From NCBI GenBank assembly GCA_009744235.1, contig WPHV01000012.1, positions 62,001 through 126,000 on the forward strand: a stretch of 64,000 nucleotides of DNA, read 5' to 3'. The DNA comes from Gillisella vitis (lineage in GTDB: Bacteria > Pseudomonadota > Alphaproteobacteria > Rhizobiales > Rhizobiaceae). Shown here one piece after another: positions 17,182 to 24,880 of the stretch. Within the stretch, counting starts at the first letter, position 1, and each line of letters starts with the position of its first letter. A program made the position numbers and the translations under genes. The notes under the pieces are model-generated. The model ran no database searches. It was not told where the DNA came from and saw nothing but the letters and a program-made list of their open reading frames with translations.

Positions 17182-17433
17182 AAAGACCCTGCCGCGCCGC
17201 AATGCCATGATGTCCGTTTTCGTCCAGAAGTGGAAACATGCCGCCAATCATGGCGGAGCGCATTGAATGAATTGCTTGACGGCCAGCGTTGCAAGCAGGT
17301 CACAAAGCCGTCACTTACTGCGAAAAACCGGGGAGTTTTAAAGCTTGGCAGGCTCAAACCTTGTCATCAACTTGACAACCCCGACACAAGCGGAAAGGAA
17401 AGATATGATTTCGAAGAAATATGCCGGGGCCAA

Positions 17434-18588
17434 ATGATTTCCACAACTCAAGATTTAGAAGCCGCTTGCGAAAAACTGGCCGGATCTGAATTTATCACCA
17501 TCGATACCGAATTCCTGCGCGAAACCACCTTCTGGCCGGAGCTGTGCCTGATCCAGATGGCCAGTCCAGATCTGGAAGTTATTGTTGATCCGCTGGCTGA
17601 CGGGATCGATCTTGCGCCGTTTTTCAAGCTGATGGCCAATGGCGACGTGATCAAGGTGTTTCACGCTGCGCGCCAGGACATCGAAATCATTTTTCACCTC
17701 GGAAATCTCATTCCCCATCCGATCTTCGACACCCAGGTGGCGGCCATGGTCTGCGGCTTTGGCGATAGCGTGTCCTATGATCAGCTGGTCCAGAAGATCA
17801 AGAATATCCATATCGACAAAAGCTCGCGCTTTACCGACTGGAGCCGCCGTCCGCTCTCTGAAAAGCAGCTGGATTATGCGCTGGCCGATGTCACCCATCT
17901 GCGCGATGTTTATCTGACGCTGAAGGCGGAACTGGAGCGTGAAGGCCGCGCCAGCTGGCTGAGCGAAGAAATGGCCATTCTGGAATCCCGCGACACCTAT
18001 GACCTGCATCCCGACGATGCCTGGCAACGGCTGAAGATGCGGCTGAGAAAACCGCAGGAACTGATGGTGATGAAAGCCGTCACCGCCTGGCGTGAGCGTG
18101 AGGCCCGCGCCCGTAACGTCCCCCGCTCACGGGTGATCAAGGACGACGCTATTTTCGAAATCGCCCAACAGCAGCCCAGGGATGTTGAGGCGCTGGGACG
18201 GCTGAGGACCATTCCGAAAGGTTGGGAGCGCTCGACGCCGGGCGGCGCGATCATCGAGGCGGTCAATGCCGCCCTGGCAATTCCCAAGGCCGAATGGCCT
18301 CAGGTCCAGCGCCAGAACCATGTGCCAGAAGGCACGGCACCGGCAGTGGAACTCCTCAAGGTACTTCTGCGCCTGACCTGCGAACAGCATGGCGTCGCCG
18401 CCAAAATGATCGCCAATACCGACGACCTGGAAAAGATTGCCGTTGAAGGCGAACAGGCCGATGTGCAGGCCATGCGCGGCTGGCGGCGTGATCTGTTCGG
18501 CGAGTCGGCGCTGAAGCTGATCAATGGCGGGGTTGCCCTTCGTTTCGTCGGCAAGAAGATCGAAGCCGTCGAATTTATCGAACCTTGA
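17434..18588 (+). CDS. rnd: Ribonuclease D
   Basis: 384 residues; a 3'-5' exoribonuclease that trims tRNA and other small RNA 3' ends. The DEDDy exonuclease motifs are clear: ITIDTEFLRE (D24, E26), KVFHAARQDIEI, and YALADVTHLRDVY, which provides the Tyr and Asp. An HRDC domain with RLKMRLRKPQELMVMKAV occupies the second half. ATG 17434 gives the normal N-terminus; 68 further codons upstream are open but unrelated to the family. Its TGA overlaps the ATG of the GNAT gene (TGATG), so the two are translationally coupled. Confidence 0.95.
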   Translation: MISTTQDLEAACEKLAGSEFITIDTEFLRETTFWPELCLIQMASPDLEVIVDPLADGIDLAPFFKLMANGDVIKVFHAARQDIEIIFHLGNLIPHPIFDTQVAAMVCGFGDSVSYDQLVQKIKNIHIDKSSRFTDWSRRPLSEKQLDYALADVTHLRDVYLTLKAELEREGRASWLSEEMAILESRDTYDLHPDDAWQRLKMRLRKPQELMVMKAVTAWREREARARNVPRSRVIKDDAIFEIAQQQPRDVEALGRLRTIPKGWERSTPGGAIIEAVNAALAIPKAEWPQVQRQNHVPEGTAPAVELLKVLLRLTCEQHGVAAKMIANTDDLEKIAVEGEQADVQAMRGWRRDLFGESALKLINGGVALRFVGKKIEAVEFIEP

Positions 18589-19082
18589 TGGTGTCGCTGC
18601 GCGCGGCCACGAAAGGTGATATCGGCTTCATGATGTCGGCGGAGCGCCAGCCCGGCTACGACCTGGTGGTCGGTCGGTTCAGCGCGGCGGAACACCTTGC
18701 CAATCTCAATGACCCGGCGAAGGCCTATCGGATCGCCGTGTCGCCGGAGGACGAACCCCTCGGCTTCGTGTTGTTCCGTGACATCAACGATCCGCAGGAT
18801 AATCTCTATATCAAGCGCGTCGTGGTCGCCGCTCCCGACAAGGGAACCGGCACGGCGATGATGCGGCTTGCGCTCGACTGGGCATTCACCAGCACCTCCG
18901 CCTACCGGATCTGGCTGACACATATACCGAATAACCGGCGCGCCCACGCGCTTTACAGCAAGCTCGGCTTTCAACAGGAAGGCGTGCTGCGCGGAGCCTA
19001 TGGCCACCGTCAGGACCAGCGCGGCGATCTCGTGCAGATGTCACTGCTGAAACCGGAATGGGACAGCGGGACCCACGGCTGA
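18588..19082 (+). CDS. GNAT family N-acetyltransferase
   Basis: 164 residues. The acetyl-CoA-binding region is recognisable in IKRVVVAAPDKGTGTAMMRLALDWAF, followed by the canonical NNRRAHALYSKLGFQQEGVLRGAY, close to the RimJ/RimL pattern (N-A-LY-K-GF). The substrate is unknown; small-molecule or ribosomal/peptide N-termini are equally possible. Its ATG overlaps the rnd stop codon (TGATG), so its synthesis is probably coupled to RNase D. The next gene, an Rsm22-type methyltransferase, begins after 75 bases. Confidence 0.9.
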   Translation: MVSLRAATKGDIGFMMSAERQPGYDLVVGRFSAAEHLANLNDPAKAYRIAVSPEDEPLGFVLFRDINDPQDNLYIKRVVVAAPDKGTGTAMMRLALDWAFTSTSAYRIWLTHIPNNRRAHALYSKLGFQQEGVLRGAYGHRQDQRGDLVQMSLLKPEWDSGTHG

Positions 19083-19157
19083 TAAGACGTGTTTGCCTCA
19101 CAGTCCGTTCAACAATCGCCGCTGTTTCCCAACTCTTCAAACTGCCGGACCCTTACC

Positions 19158-20135
19158 GTGGAACTCCCCTCTCCCTTGAAAAGCGCCGTCGAGCGCCTGT
19201 TGGAAAACCAGCCGCTGGCACCGCTGATGAAGGCTGCCGAGCGCCTGTCGCAGCGCTACCGTAAGGAAGTGCGCGACGGACAGTTGCATATCAGCGATGA
19301 TCTCGCCGCCCGCGCTTATCTGGCGGCCCGCCTGCCCGCCACCTTTGCCGCCGTCAGGGCGGCGATGGAGATGGTGGCCGAAGTGCAGGCGGATTTTGCG
19401 CCCAGAACCTTAAGCGATTTTGGCTCCGGCCCCGGCACCGCGCTTTGGGCCGCCGCCGATTGCTGGCCACAATTGCAACAGGCGACGCTGATCGAGGCCA
19501 GCCCTGCCATTCGCGCCATTGGCAAAAGCCTCTCGCAAGCCCTTCCCTTTACCTGCGACTGGCAGGCGGCCGATCTCACCAAGACCCTGCCGCCTATGGC
19601 CCCTGCCGATCTGGTGACGCTGGCCTATGTGCTCGATGAATTACCCATCGATGCGGTGGCAAGCATGACGGCAAAGCTCTGGGCCTTGACCGCAGGCACG
19701 ATCATCATTGTTGAGCCCGGCACGCCAGCGGGCTGGCAGCGGATCGTCACGGCGCGGCAGGCACTTCTCGATGCGGGCGCCCATCTGCTTGCACCCTGCC
19801 CTCACCAGCAGCTCTGTCCGATCACCAGCCCGGACTGGTGCCACTTTTCAAGGCGCGTTGCCCGCTCACGCCTGCACCGGCAGGTGAAACAAGGCGAAGT
19901 GCCGTGGGAAGACGAGAAATACATTTTCATCGCCGCCTCGCGCCAGCCTGTGACCCTATCTGGAGCGCGGGTCCTGTTGCCGCCCCGGCTGGCCAGCGGC
20001 ATGGTGAAGCTGAAACTGTGCCAAGGCGATGGAACGGCAGAGGAAACCACTCTCAGCCGCCGTGATGGTGCGCTGTTCAAGGCTGCACGCCGGGCCGATT
20101 GGGGTGACTTGCTGATCGCCGAGGAGGAAGACTGA
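19158..20135 (+). CDS. Rsm22-type small-ribosomal-subunit methyltransferase-like protein
   Basis: 325 residues. The SAM-binding motif is SDFGSGPGTALWAA (about 86-99). The family metal-binding motif is CPHQQLCPITSPDWCHFS, with C214, C220 and C228; in related mitochondrial proteins (Rsm22, METTL17) these cysteines help bind an iron-sulphur cluster. The family associates with the small ribosomal subunit; in bacteria the exact target is uncertain. GTG 19158 gives the usual MELP N-terminus; an upstream GTG at 19089 would add 23 residues without family resemblance. The stop TGA overlaps the start of a DUF2891 gene. It is coupled to rnd and a GNAT gene, which suggests an RNA-processing/ribosome theme. 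Confidence 0.88.
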   Translation: MELPSPLKSAVERLLENQPLAPLMKAAERLSQRYRKEVRDGQLHISDDLAARAYLAARLPATFAAVRAAMEMVAEVQADFAPRTLSDFGSGPGTALWAAADCWPQLQQATLIEASPAIRAIGKSLSQALPFTCDWQAADLTKTLPPMAPADLVTLAYVLDELPIDAVASMTAKLWALTAGTIIIVEPGTPAGWQRIVTARQALLDAGAHLLAPCPHQQLCPITSPDWCHFSRRVARSRLHRQVKQGEVPWEDEKYIFIAASRQPVTLSGARVLLPPRLASGMVKLKLCQGDGTAEETTLSRRDGALFKAARRADWGDLLIAEEED

Positions 20136-21154
20136 TGCCTGTGCCACAGAGAATGCTGGATATAGAGACGGCACATGGTTTTGCCGAAATTGCCCTTGGC
20201 CATGTCACCAGGGAATATCCCAATCACATCATGCATGTGTTCGATGGTCCGGAGGCTGGCGTCACACCCTCGGCCCTGCATCCGGTGTTCTATGGTAGTT
20301 TCGACTGGCATTCCTGCGTCCACGGCTATTGGATGTTGGCGCGGCTGCTCAGGCTTTTCCCCTCCATGCCCTCGGCACCGGCGATCCGCGACCTGTTCGA
20401 TACCATGCTGGTGGCGGAAAACATCGCCGGAGAATGCCGCTATTTCGACAGGCCATCATCGCGCGGTTATGAAAGGCCCTACGGCTGGGGCTGGCTTCTG
20501 GCCCTTGCCGCCGAATTGGAGGGTTACGAACAGCCGGATTGGGCGCAAGCCTTGCTGCCGCTGACCCAACGGATCGTTGCACGCTTTGAGACATTTTTGC
20601 CGCTGGCGACCTATCCGGTTCGGGTCGGCACCCATTACAATACCGCTTTTGCCCTGCGGCTGGCCGCAGACTATGGGCACGTGTCCGGCAATTCCGCATT
20701 CCTGACACTTCTTGAGCAAACGGCCCGGCGCTGGTACGGCGCCGACCACACGTGCACGGCCTGGGGAGAGCCATCCGGCGACGAATTCCTGTCCTCATCG
20801 CTGATCGAGGCCGAATGCATGCGCCAGCTTCTGCCGCCTGCGGAATTTTCCAACTGGCTGTCGCGCTTCCTGCCAGATCTCGACCGGGGTGAGCCTGCGC
20901 ATCTGATGCAGCCCGCCAATGTTTCCGACCGCAGCGATGGCAAGATCGCCCATCTGGACGGGCTAAACCTCAGCCGGGCCTGGTGCTTTTATTCGCTTTC
21001 GGCGGCGCTGACGGATCAGGATGCCGCAAGCCTGGTGCTTACCCAAGCCGCTGAGCGGCATCTGGATACTGCACTCGCCCATGTCGCGGGCGACTATATG
21101 GGCGAGCATTGGCTTGCAAGCTTTGCCGTGCTGGCGCTTACACAGCCCCGCTGA
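20135..21154 (+). CDS. DUF2891 family protein
   Basis: 339 residues. The sequence SALHPVFYGSFDWHSCVHGYWML near the N-terminus and YGWGWLLALAAELEG are typical of DUF2891, a family of helical, probably (alpha/alpha)-barrel proteins with no assigned reaction; a glycoside-processing role has been proposed from fold only. No signal peptide is seen, so it is likely cytosolic. Its ATG overlaps the Rsm22 stop (TGATG). Its 3' end overlaps the convergent mntH by 17 bases, leaving no room for a terminator between them. Confidence 0.88.
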   Translation: MPVPQRMLDIETAHGFAEIALGHVTREYPNHIMHVFDGPEAGVTPSALHPVFYGSFDWHSCVHGYWMLARLLRLFPSMPSAPAIRDLFDTMLVAENIAGECRYFDRPSSRGYERPYGWGWLLALAAELEGYEQPDWAQALLPLTQRIVARFETFLPLATYPVRVGTHYNTAFALRLAADYGHVSGNSAFLTLLEQTARRWYGADHTCTAWGEPSGDEFLSSSLIEAECMRQLLPPAEFSNWLSRFLPDLDRGEPAHLMQPANVSDRSDGKIAHLDGLNLSRAWCFYSLSAALTDQDAASLVLTQAAERHLDTALAHVAGDYMGEHWLASFAVLALTQPR

Positions 21155-22499
21155 AGACATCCCAGAGCAGTTTGAGATTGAGCGCGATGATGATCGCAGC
21201 AATCACCCAGGCCAGGGCCGCCGTCCAGCGGGAGATGACGAACGATCCCATCTTGCGCTTGTCGCTGACGAATTGCACCAGCGGCACGACGGCAAAGGGC
21301 AATTGCATCGACAAGATGACCTGGCTGAGCACCAGCAGCTCTGCCGTTCCCTTGTTGCCGTATAGCCAGGTGACGATCACGACCGGAATGATCGCCAGAC
21401 AGCGGGTCAGCAGGCGGCGCGCCCAATTGGGGATGGTCAGCCGCAGGAACCCTTCCATGACGATCTGCCCGGCCAGCGTTGCCGTGACAGTGGAATTGAT
21501 GCCGGAGGCGAGCAGCGCCACGGCAAACAGGGTGGAGGCAAGGCCGAAGCCCAGAAGCGGCGACAGCAATTGATGCGCCTGCTCGATTTCCGCCACATCG
21601 GTGCGGCCATTGGCATGAAACACCACGGCGGCGATGATCAGGATCGAGGCATTGACGAACAGCGCCAGCATCAGCGCAATCGTGCTATCCAGCGTCGCCC
21701 ATTTGATCGCATCCTTGCGCCCCCGGTCATTGCGCTCATAGGCGCGGGTCTGGACGATGGAAGAATGCAGGTAGAGATTATGCGGCATAACCGTCGCGCC
21801 GATAATGCCGATGGCGACATAGAGCATTTCGCGATTGGTGATCACTTCCGTGGACGGAATGAAGCCCGACAGAATCTCGGCGACTGGCGGTTGGGCCGCG
21901 ATGATCTGCGCCATAAAACACAGGGCGATAATCGTCAGCATCGACACCACGAAGGCTTCCAGAAACCGAAACCCCTTGTTCATCAATAGCAACAGCAAAA
22001 CCGTATCGAGCGCGGTAATCAGCGCCCCGCCGATCAGCGGAATGCCGAACAGCAATTGCAGGGCGATGGCCGTACCGATCACTTCCGCCAGATCGCAGGC
22101 GATAATCGCCACTTCGCAGGCCAGCCACAGACAGATGCGCACCGGCGGCGAATAATGGTCGCGGCAGGCCTGGGCGAGATCCCGCCCGGTGGCAATGCCA
22201 AGCCGGGCTGACAGCGCCTGCAACAGGATCGCCATCAGGTTGGAAATCATGATGACCGACAAAAGCGTATAGCCGAACTGCGACCCGCCAGCGATATCCG
22301 TCGCCCAATTGCCGGGATCCATATAGCCGACCGAAATCATATAGCCCGGTCCGGCAAAGGCCATCAGCTTACGCATCCAGGAGCCGATCTTCGGCACATG
22401 GATAGAGGCATGCACTTCCGGCAGACTGGCGCGGTCATCTCCCGGCCGCGCAAAACTCCAGGCCCCTTTCGGGGCGGGACTGGTTTCCAATTTCGACAT
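21138..22499 (-). CDS. mntH: Nramp-family Mn2+/H+ symporter
   Basis: 453 residues with about eleven transmembrane helices. The metal-site motifs are GYMDPGNWATD (D61, N64) in helix 1 and GATVMPHNLYLHS in helix 6, the features that define Mn-selective Nramp transporters. A cytosolic N-terminal tail of about 45 residues precedes helix 1. It is divergent from mntR, with two palindromes in the shared 277-base region; repression under Mn sufficiency is therefore likely (inference from family knowledge). The 3' end overlaps the DUF2891 gene by 17 bases tail to tail. Confidence 0.96.
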   Translation of the reverse strand: MSKLETSPAPKGAWSFARPGDDRASLPEVHASIHVPKIGSWMRKLMAFAGPGYMISVGYMDPGNWATDIAGGSQFGYTLLSVIMISNLMAILLQALSARLGIATGRDLAQACRDHYSPPVRICLWLACEVAIIACDLAEVIGTAIALQLLFGIPLIGGALITALDTVLLLLLMNKGFRFLEAFVVSMLTIIALCFMAQIIAAQPPVAEILSGFIPSTEVITNREMLYVAIGIIGATVMPHNLYLHSSIVQTRAYERNDRGRKDAIKWATLDSTIALMLALFVNASILIIAAVVFHANGRTDVAEIEQAHQLLSPLLGFGLASTLFAVALLASGINSTVTATLAGQIVMEGFLRLTIPNWARRLLTRCLAIIPVVIVTWLYGNKGTAELLVLSQVILSMQLPFAVVPLVQFVSDKRKMGSFVISRWTAALAWVIAAIIIALNLKLLWDVFSGAV

Positions 22500-22522
22500 A
22501 AGTGCCCGTAGCCTGTTTTTTA

Positions 22523-22539
22523 TTGCGATTAATTCGCAA
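22523..22539. promoter_or_regulatory. Palindrome upstream of mntH (candidate Mn-regulator operator)
   Basis: Inverted repeat ttgcga / tcgcaa with a five-base spacer, 24 bases before the mntH ATG. Its position and symmetry suit an operator for MntR or the Fur-family regulator Mur. Not tested; the core was judged by eye. Confidence 0.5.
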
Positions 22540-22563
22540 CAATCTGCGCCGGTTTTTTTAATT

Positions 22564-22589
22564 ATGCAATAGGCTATATTCTATTGCAT
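22564..22589. promoter_or_regulatory. Second palindrome between mntH and mntR
   Basis: Perfect 9-bp arms atgcaatag and ctattgcat with an eight-base spacer. It is the strongest symmetry in the intergenic region and a good candidate site for MntR dimers controlling one or both divergent genes. The assignment rests on symmetry and location only. Confidence 0.6.
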
Positions 22590-22776
22590 TGGCTTTATTC
22601 GAAACGTTTGGCCATGGGTGACGCCCCGTAACCCCGCCCTTTTTCGACGTCTGCCGGAGGCTGGTCATCAAGGCCAAGACTTGCTACTGCATTGTTTCGC
22701 CCGAACCAGGCCACAGCGCACGGTTGCGTCAAAAATGGTGCAAGGCGAGCGACCCACTGAATAAGAGGAACAGCAT

Positions 22777-23268
22777 TTGGCGCGCATATCTCCTTCAAAG
22801 CCCCGGACCGGTTCCCTGCCGGATGCCGACGCCCATTCCGAAGGGTTCCGGCAGGCGCGAGAGGCACAGCGCAGCGCGCTGGTGGAGGACTATGTCGAAC
22901 TGATTGCCGATCTGATCGCTGAGGGTCAGGAAGCCCGGCAGGTGGATATCGCCCAGCGGCTCGGCGTCGCCCAGCCAACCGTGGCCAAGATGCTGGCCCG
23001 ACTGACCGAAGGCGGTCTGATTTCCCGCAAACCTTATCGCGGAGTCTTCCTGACCGAGGCCGGAGAAAAGCTGGCGCAGGAAAGCCGCGAGCGGCATGAG
23101 ACCGTCGAGGCATTTTTGAAAATGCTCGGGGTATGCGAGAAAACCGCAAGGATCGATGCCGAGGGCATCGAGCATTATGTTAGCGCCGAAACGCTGGCGG
23201 CTTTTCGTAAAGCGCTGACAGATGGACTTTCCGAATCACGGGCAGCAGAGATTGGCGATCACCAATAA
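22777..23268 (+). CDS. mntR: Manganese-responsive transcriptional regulator MntR (DtxR family)
   Basis: 163 residues. The winged-helix domain includes RQVDIAQRLGVAQPTVAKMLARLTEGGLISRKPYRGVFLTEAGEKLA (about 50-93), and the metal-dependent dimerisation domain follows with ERHETVEAFLKMLGV and EGIEHYVS. The family has D-x-E/H metal ligands in these regions. MntR represses Mn uptake genes when loaded with Mn2+. The start is TTG 22777, supported by aagagg eight bases upstream; no ATG start gives a complete family N-terminus. It is divergent from mntH, the expected target. Confidence 0.93.
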   Translation: MARISPSKPRTGSLPDADAHSEGFRQAREAQRSALVEDYVELIADLIAEGQEARQVDIAQRLGVAQPTVAKMLARLTEGGLISRKPYRGVFLTEAGEKLAQESRERHETVEAFLKMLGVCEKTARIDAEGIEHYVSAETLAAFRKALTDGLSESRAAEIGDHQ

Positions 23269-23285
23269 CCGCCTTAGCAATTAAC

Positions 23286-24806
23286 TCACTCGAAGCGAAA
23301 GGCCAGCCGCTTGCCCGTCAGTTTCGAGAGTTGCTGCAAACGGCCATCCAGGCGCTCCCCGGCAAATTCGTGATAGTCCTTCGGCACCACGAATTCGAGG
23401 TCCAGATCCGGGCGCTTTGAGCGCTCAAACGTCAGATGATCGACCACGCCCGGCATCGAGGCGGAAAACAGATAGACGACGCGCAGCAACCCACCCAAGA
23501 GCTTTGCCCGGTCCAGCAGTCGTTGCGTGGCAATGGTGGCGAGCGGCCCCGTCTGCCCATCATCATGCAGGCCTTCGAACCGGTAGTAATTGCTGAGCGC
23601 GATAAAGGCCCGGCCCGGATGGCTAATGCCGACAAAGGAGGAGTGGGCAATCAGGTTCAGCGCCTGCAAGCCGCGATAATCGGGATGGGCGCGCCAGCTG
23701 AGATCAGCCAGAAGGCAGGCGGCCTGACGATAGCGCGCCTCTTCCTCCGTCTCCACGACATCGAAAAACGGCATCATCGCGCCGGACCATTGCGCAAGCT
23801 CACGCGCATGTTCCGGCGAGCGGGCTCGCAGGATCGCCAATTCGTCGGCGGCTTCCAGCAAGGGGTCCAATGCACGGATCTCGTCCGACAGCTTGGAATA
23901 GAGATAGCCCTCACGCACGCCTTGTGCGGAAAAGCACACCCGGGCGGGCTGCATGGCCTCCAGAACTTCGCGAAGGGCAACCGCACCGAAAGGAATCAAT
24001 GTGCGGCGGCTCTTGGAGACCGTCTGCCAGGCCGGTGCGCGAGCACTGACACCGGTGATGATCTCGTTGAGAAACTGCATCATCTCGGCTGTGGACACTT
24101 CATAGCCCTGCATCATGTGCAGGGGGTAATTGCGGATTTCCATATGCAGCTTGGCAATATTGCGCCATGTGCCACCGACTGCATAAAAGGTCCGCCCCTG
24201 GCCATTTTTCAAAAGGCTGGCGGAGCGAACCTGTTTGCGGGTAAAACTGGCCGCCTTTTCAAGGGAGCCTTCTGATAGTTCCGATAGTCGCAAGCCGCCA
24301 AGCGGCAGGGTAATTCCCTTGCCAATCACCTGTCCCTTGACATCGACCAGTTCAAGAGAGCCGCCGCCCAGATCGCCGGCAATGCCATCGGGGTCGTGAA
24401 AGCCGCTGATGATGCCATAGGCGGAATAGAGCGCCTCTTCCTCGCCGGACAGAACTTCGATTTTATGGTCGAGGATCTCTTCGGCCTCGGCGATGAACGC
24501 GGGGCCATTTTGCGCCTCGCGCGCCGCAGCCGTCGCCAGAACATGCATGGAGACCGCGCGAGCCTGCTGCGATAAGGCGTGAAAACGCTTCAGCGCCAAA
24601 AGCGCGCGCCTGACACCCTCTTCATCCATCCTGCCGGTCTTGGCGAGGCCCTTGCCCAGGCCGCACAGCACTTTCTCGTTAAAGAGAATGGCAGGCGCCC
24701 GCGACAGGCCCTCGTAGATGACAAGACGAATGGAATTCGAACCGATATCGACAACGGAAACAGGGGAAATTCCGGGGAGACGCCCCTGCGCTTCGGATTG
24801 GGTCAT
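23286..24806 (-). CDS. ppx: Exopolyphosphatase / GppA-type phosphatase
   Basis: 506 residues; removes terminal phosphate from polyphosphate and, in related enzymes, from pppGpp. The ASKHA-fold motifs are clear: VVDIGSNSIRLVIYE (about 18-32), the GEEEALYSAYG stretch and GDLGGGSLELV, which bind the phosphate chain. The C-terminal helical HD-like region is present, so length is normal. The gene follows ppk in the same direction after about 74 bases, so synthesis and degradation of polyphosphate are encoded side by side. It is convergent with mntR with only 17 bases between the stop codons. Confidence 0.94.
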   Translation of the reverse strand: MTQSEAQGRLPGISPVSVVDIGSNSIRLVIYEGLSRAPAILFNEKVLCGLGKGLAKTGRMDEEGVRRALLALKRFHALSQQARAVSMHVLATAAAREAQNGPAFIAEAEEILDHKIEVLSGEEEALYSAYGIISGFHDPDGIAGDLGGGSLELVDVKGQVIGKGITLPLGGLRLSELSEGSLEKAASFTRKQVRSASLLKNGQGRTFYAVGGTWRNIAKLHMEIRNYPLHMMQGYEVSTAEMMQFLNEIITGVSARAPAWQTVSKSRRTLIPFGAVALREVLEAMQPARVCFSAQGVREGYLYSKLSDEIRALDPLLEAADELAILRARSPEHARELAQWSGAMMPFFDVVETEEEARYRQAACLLADLSWRAHPDYRGLQALNLIAHSSFVGISHPGRAFIALSNYYRFEGLHDDGQTGPLATIATQRLLDRAKLLGGLLRVVYLFSASMPGVVDHLTFERSKRPDLDLEFVVPKDYHEFAGERLDGRLQQLSKLTGKRLAFRFE

Positions 24807-24880
24807 GCGTATCCAGTTTGGCGTTCACTTGCTTTGCAGGTCTATCCGAAAGCTGGTCACCCGCCTTTCGGAAAACCTGC

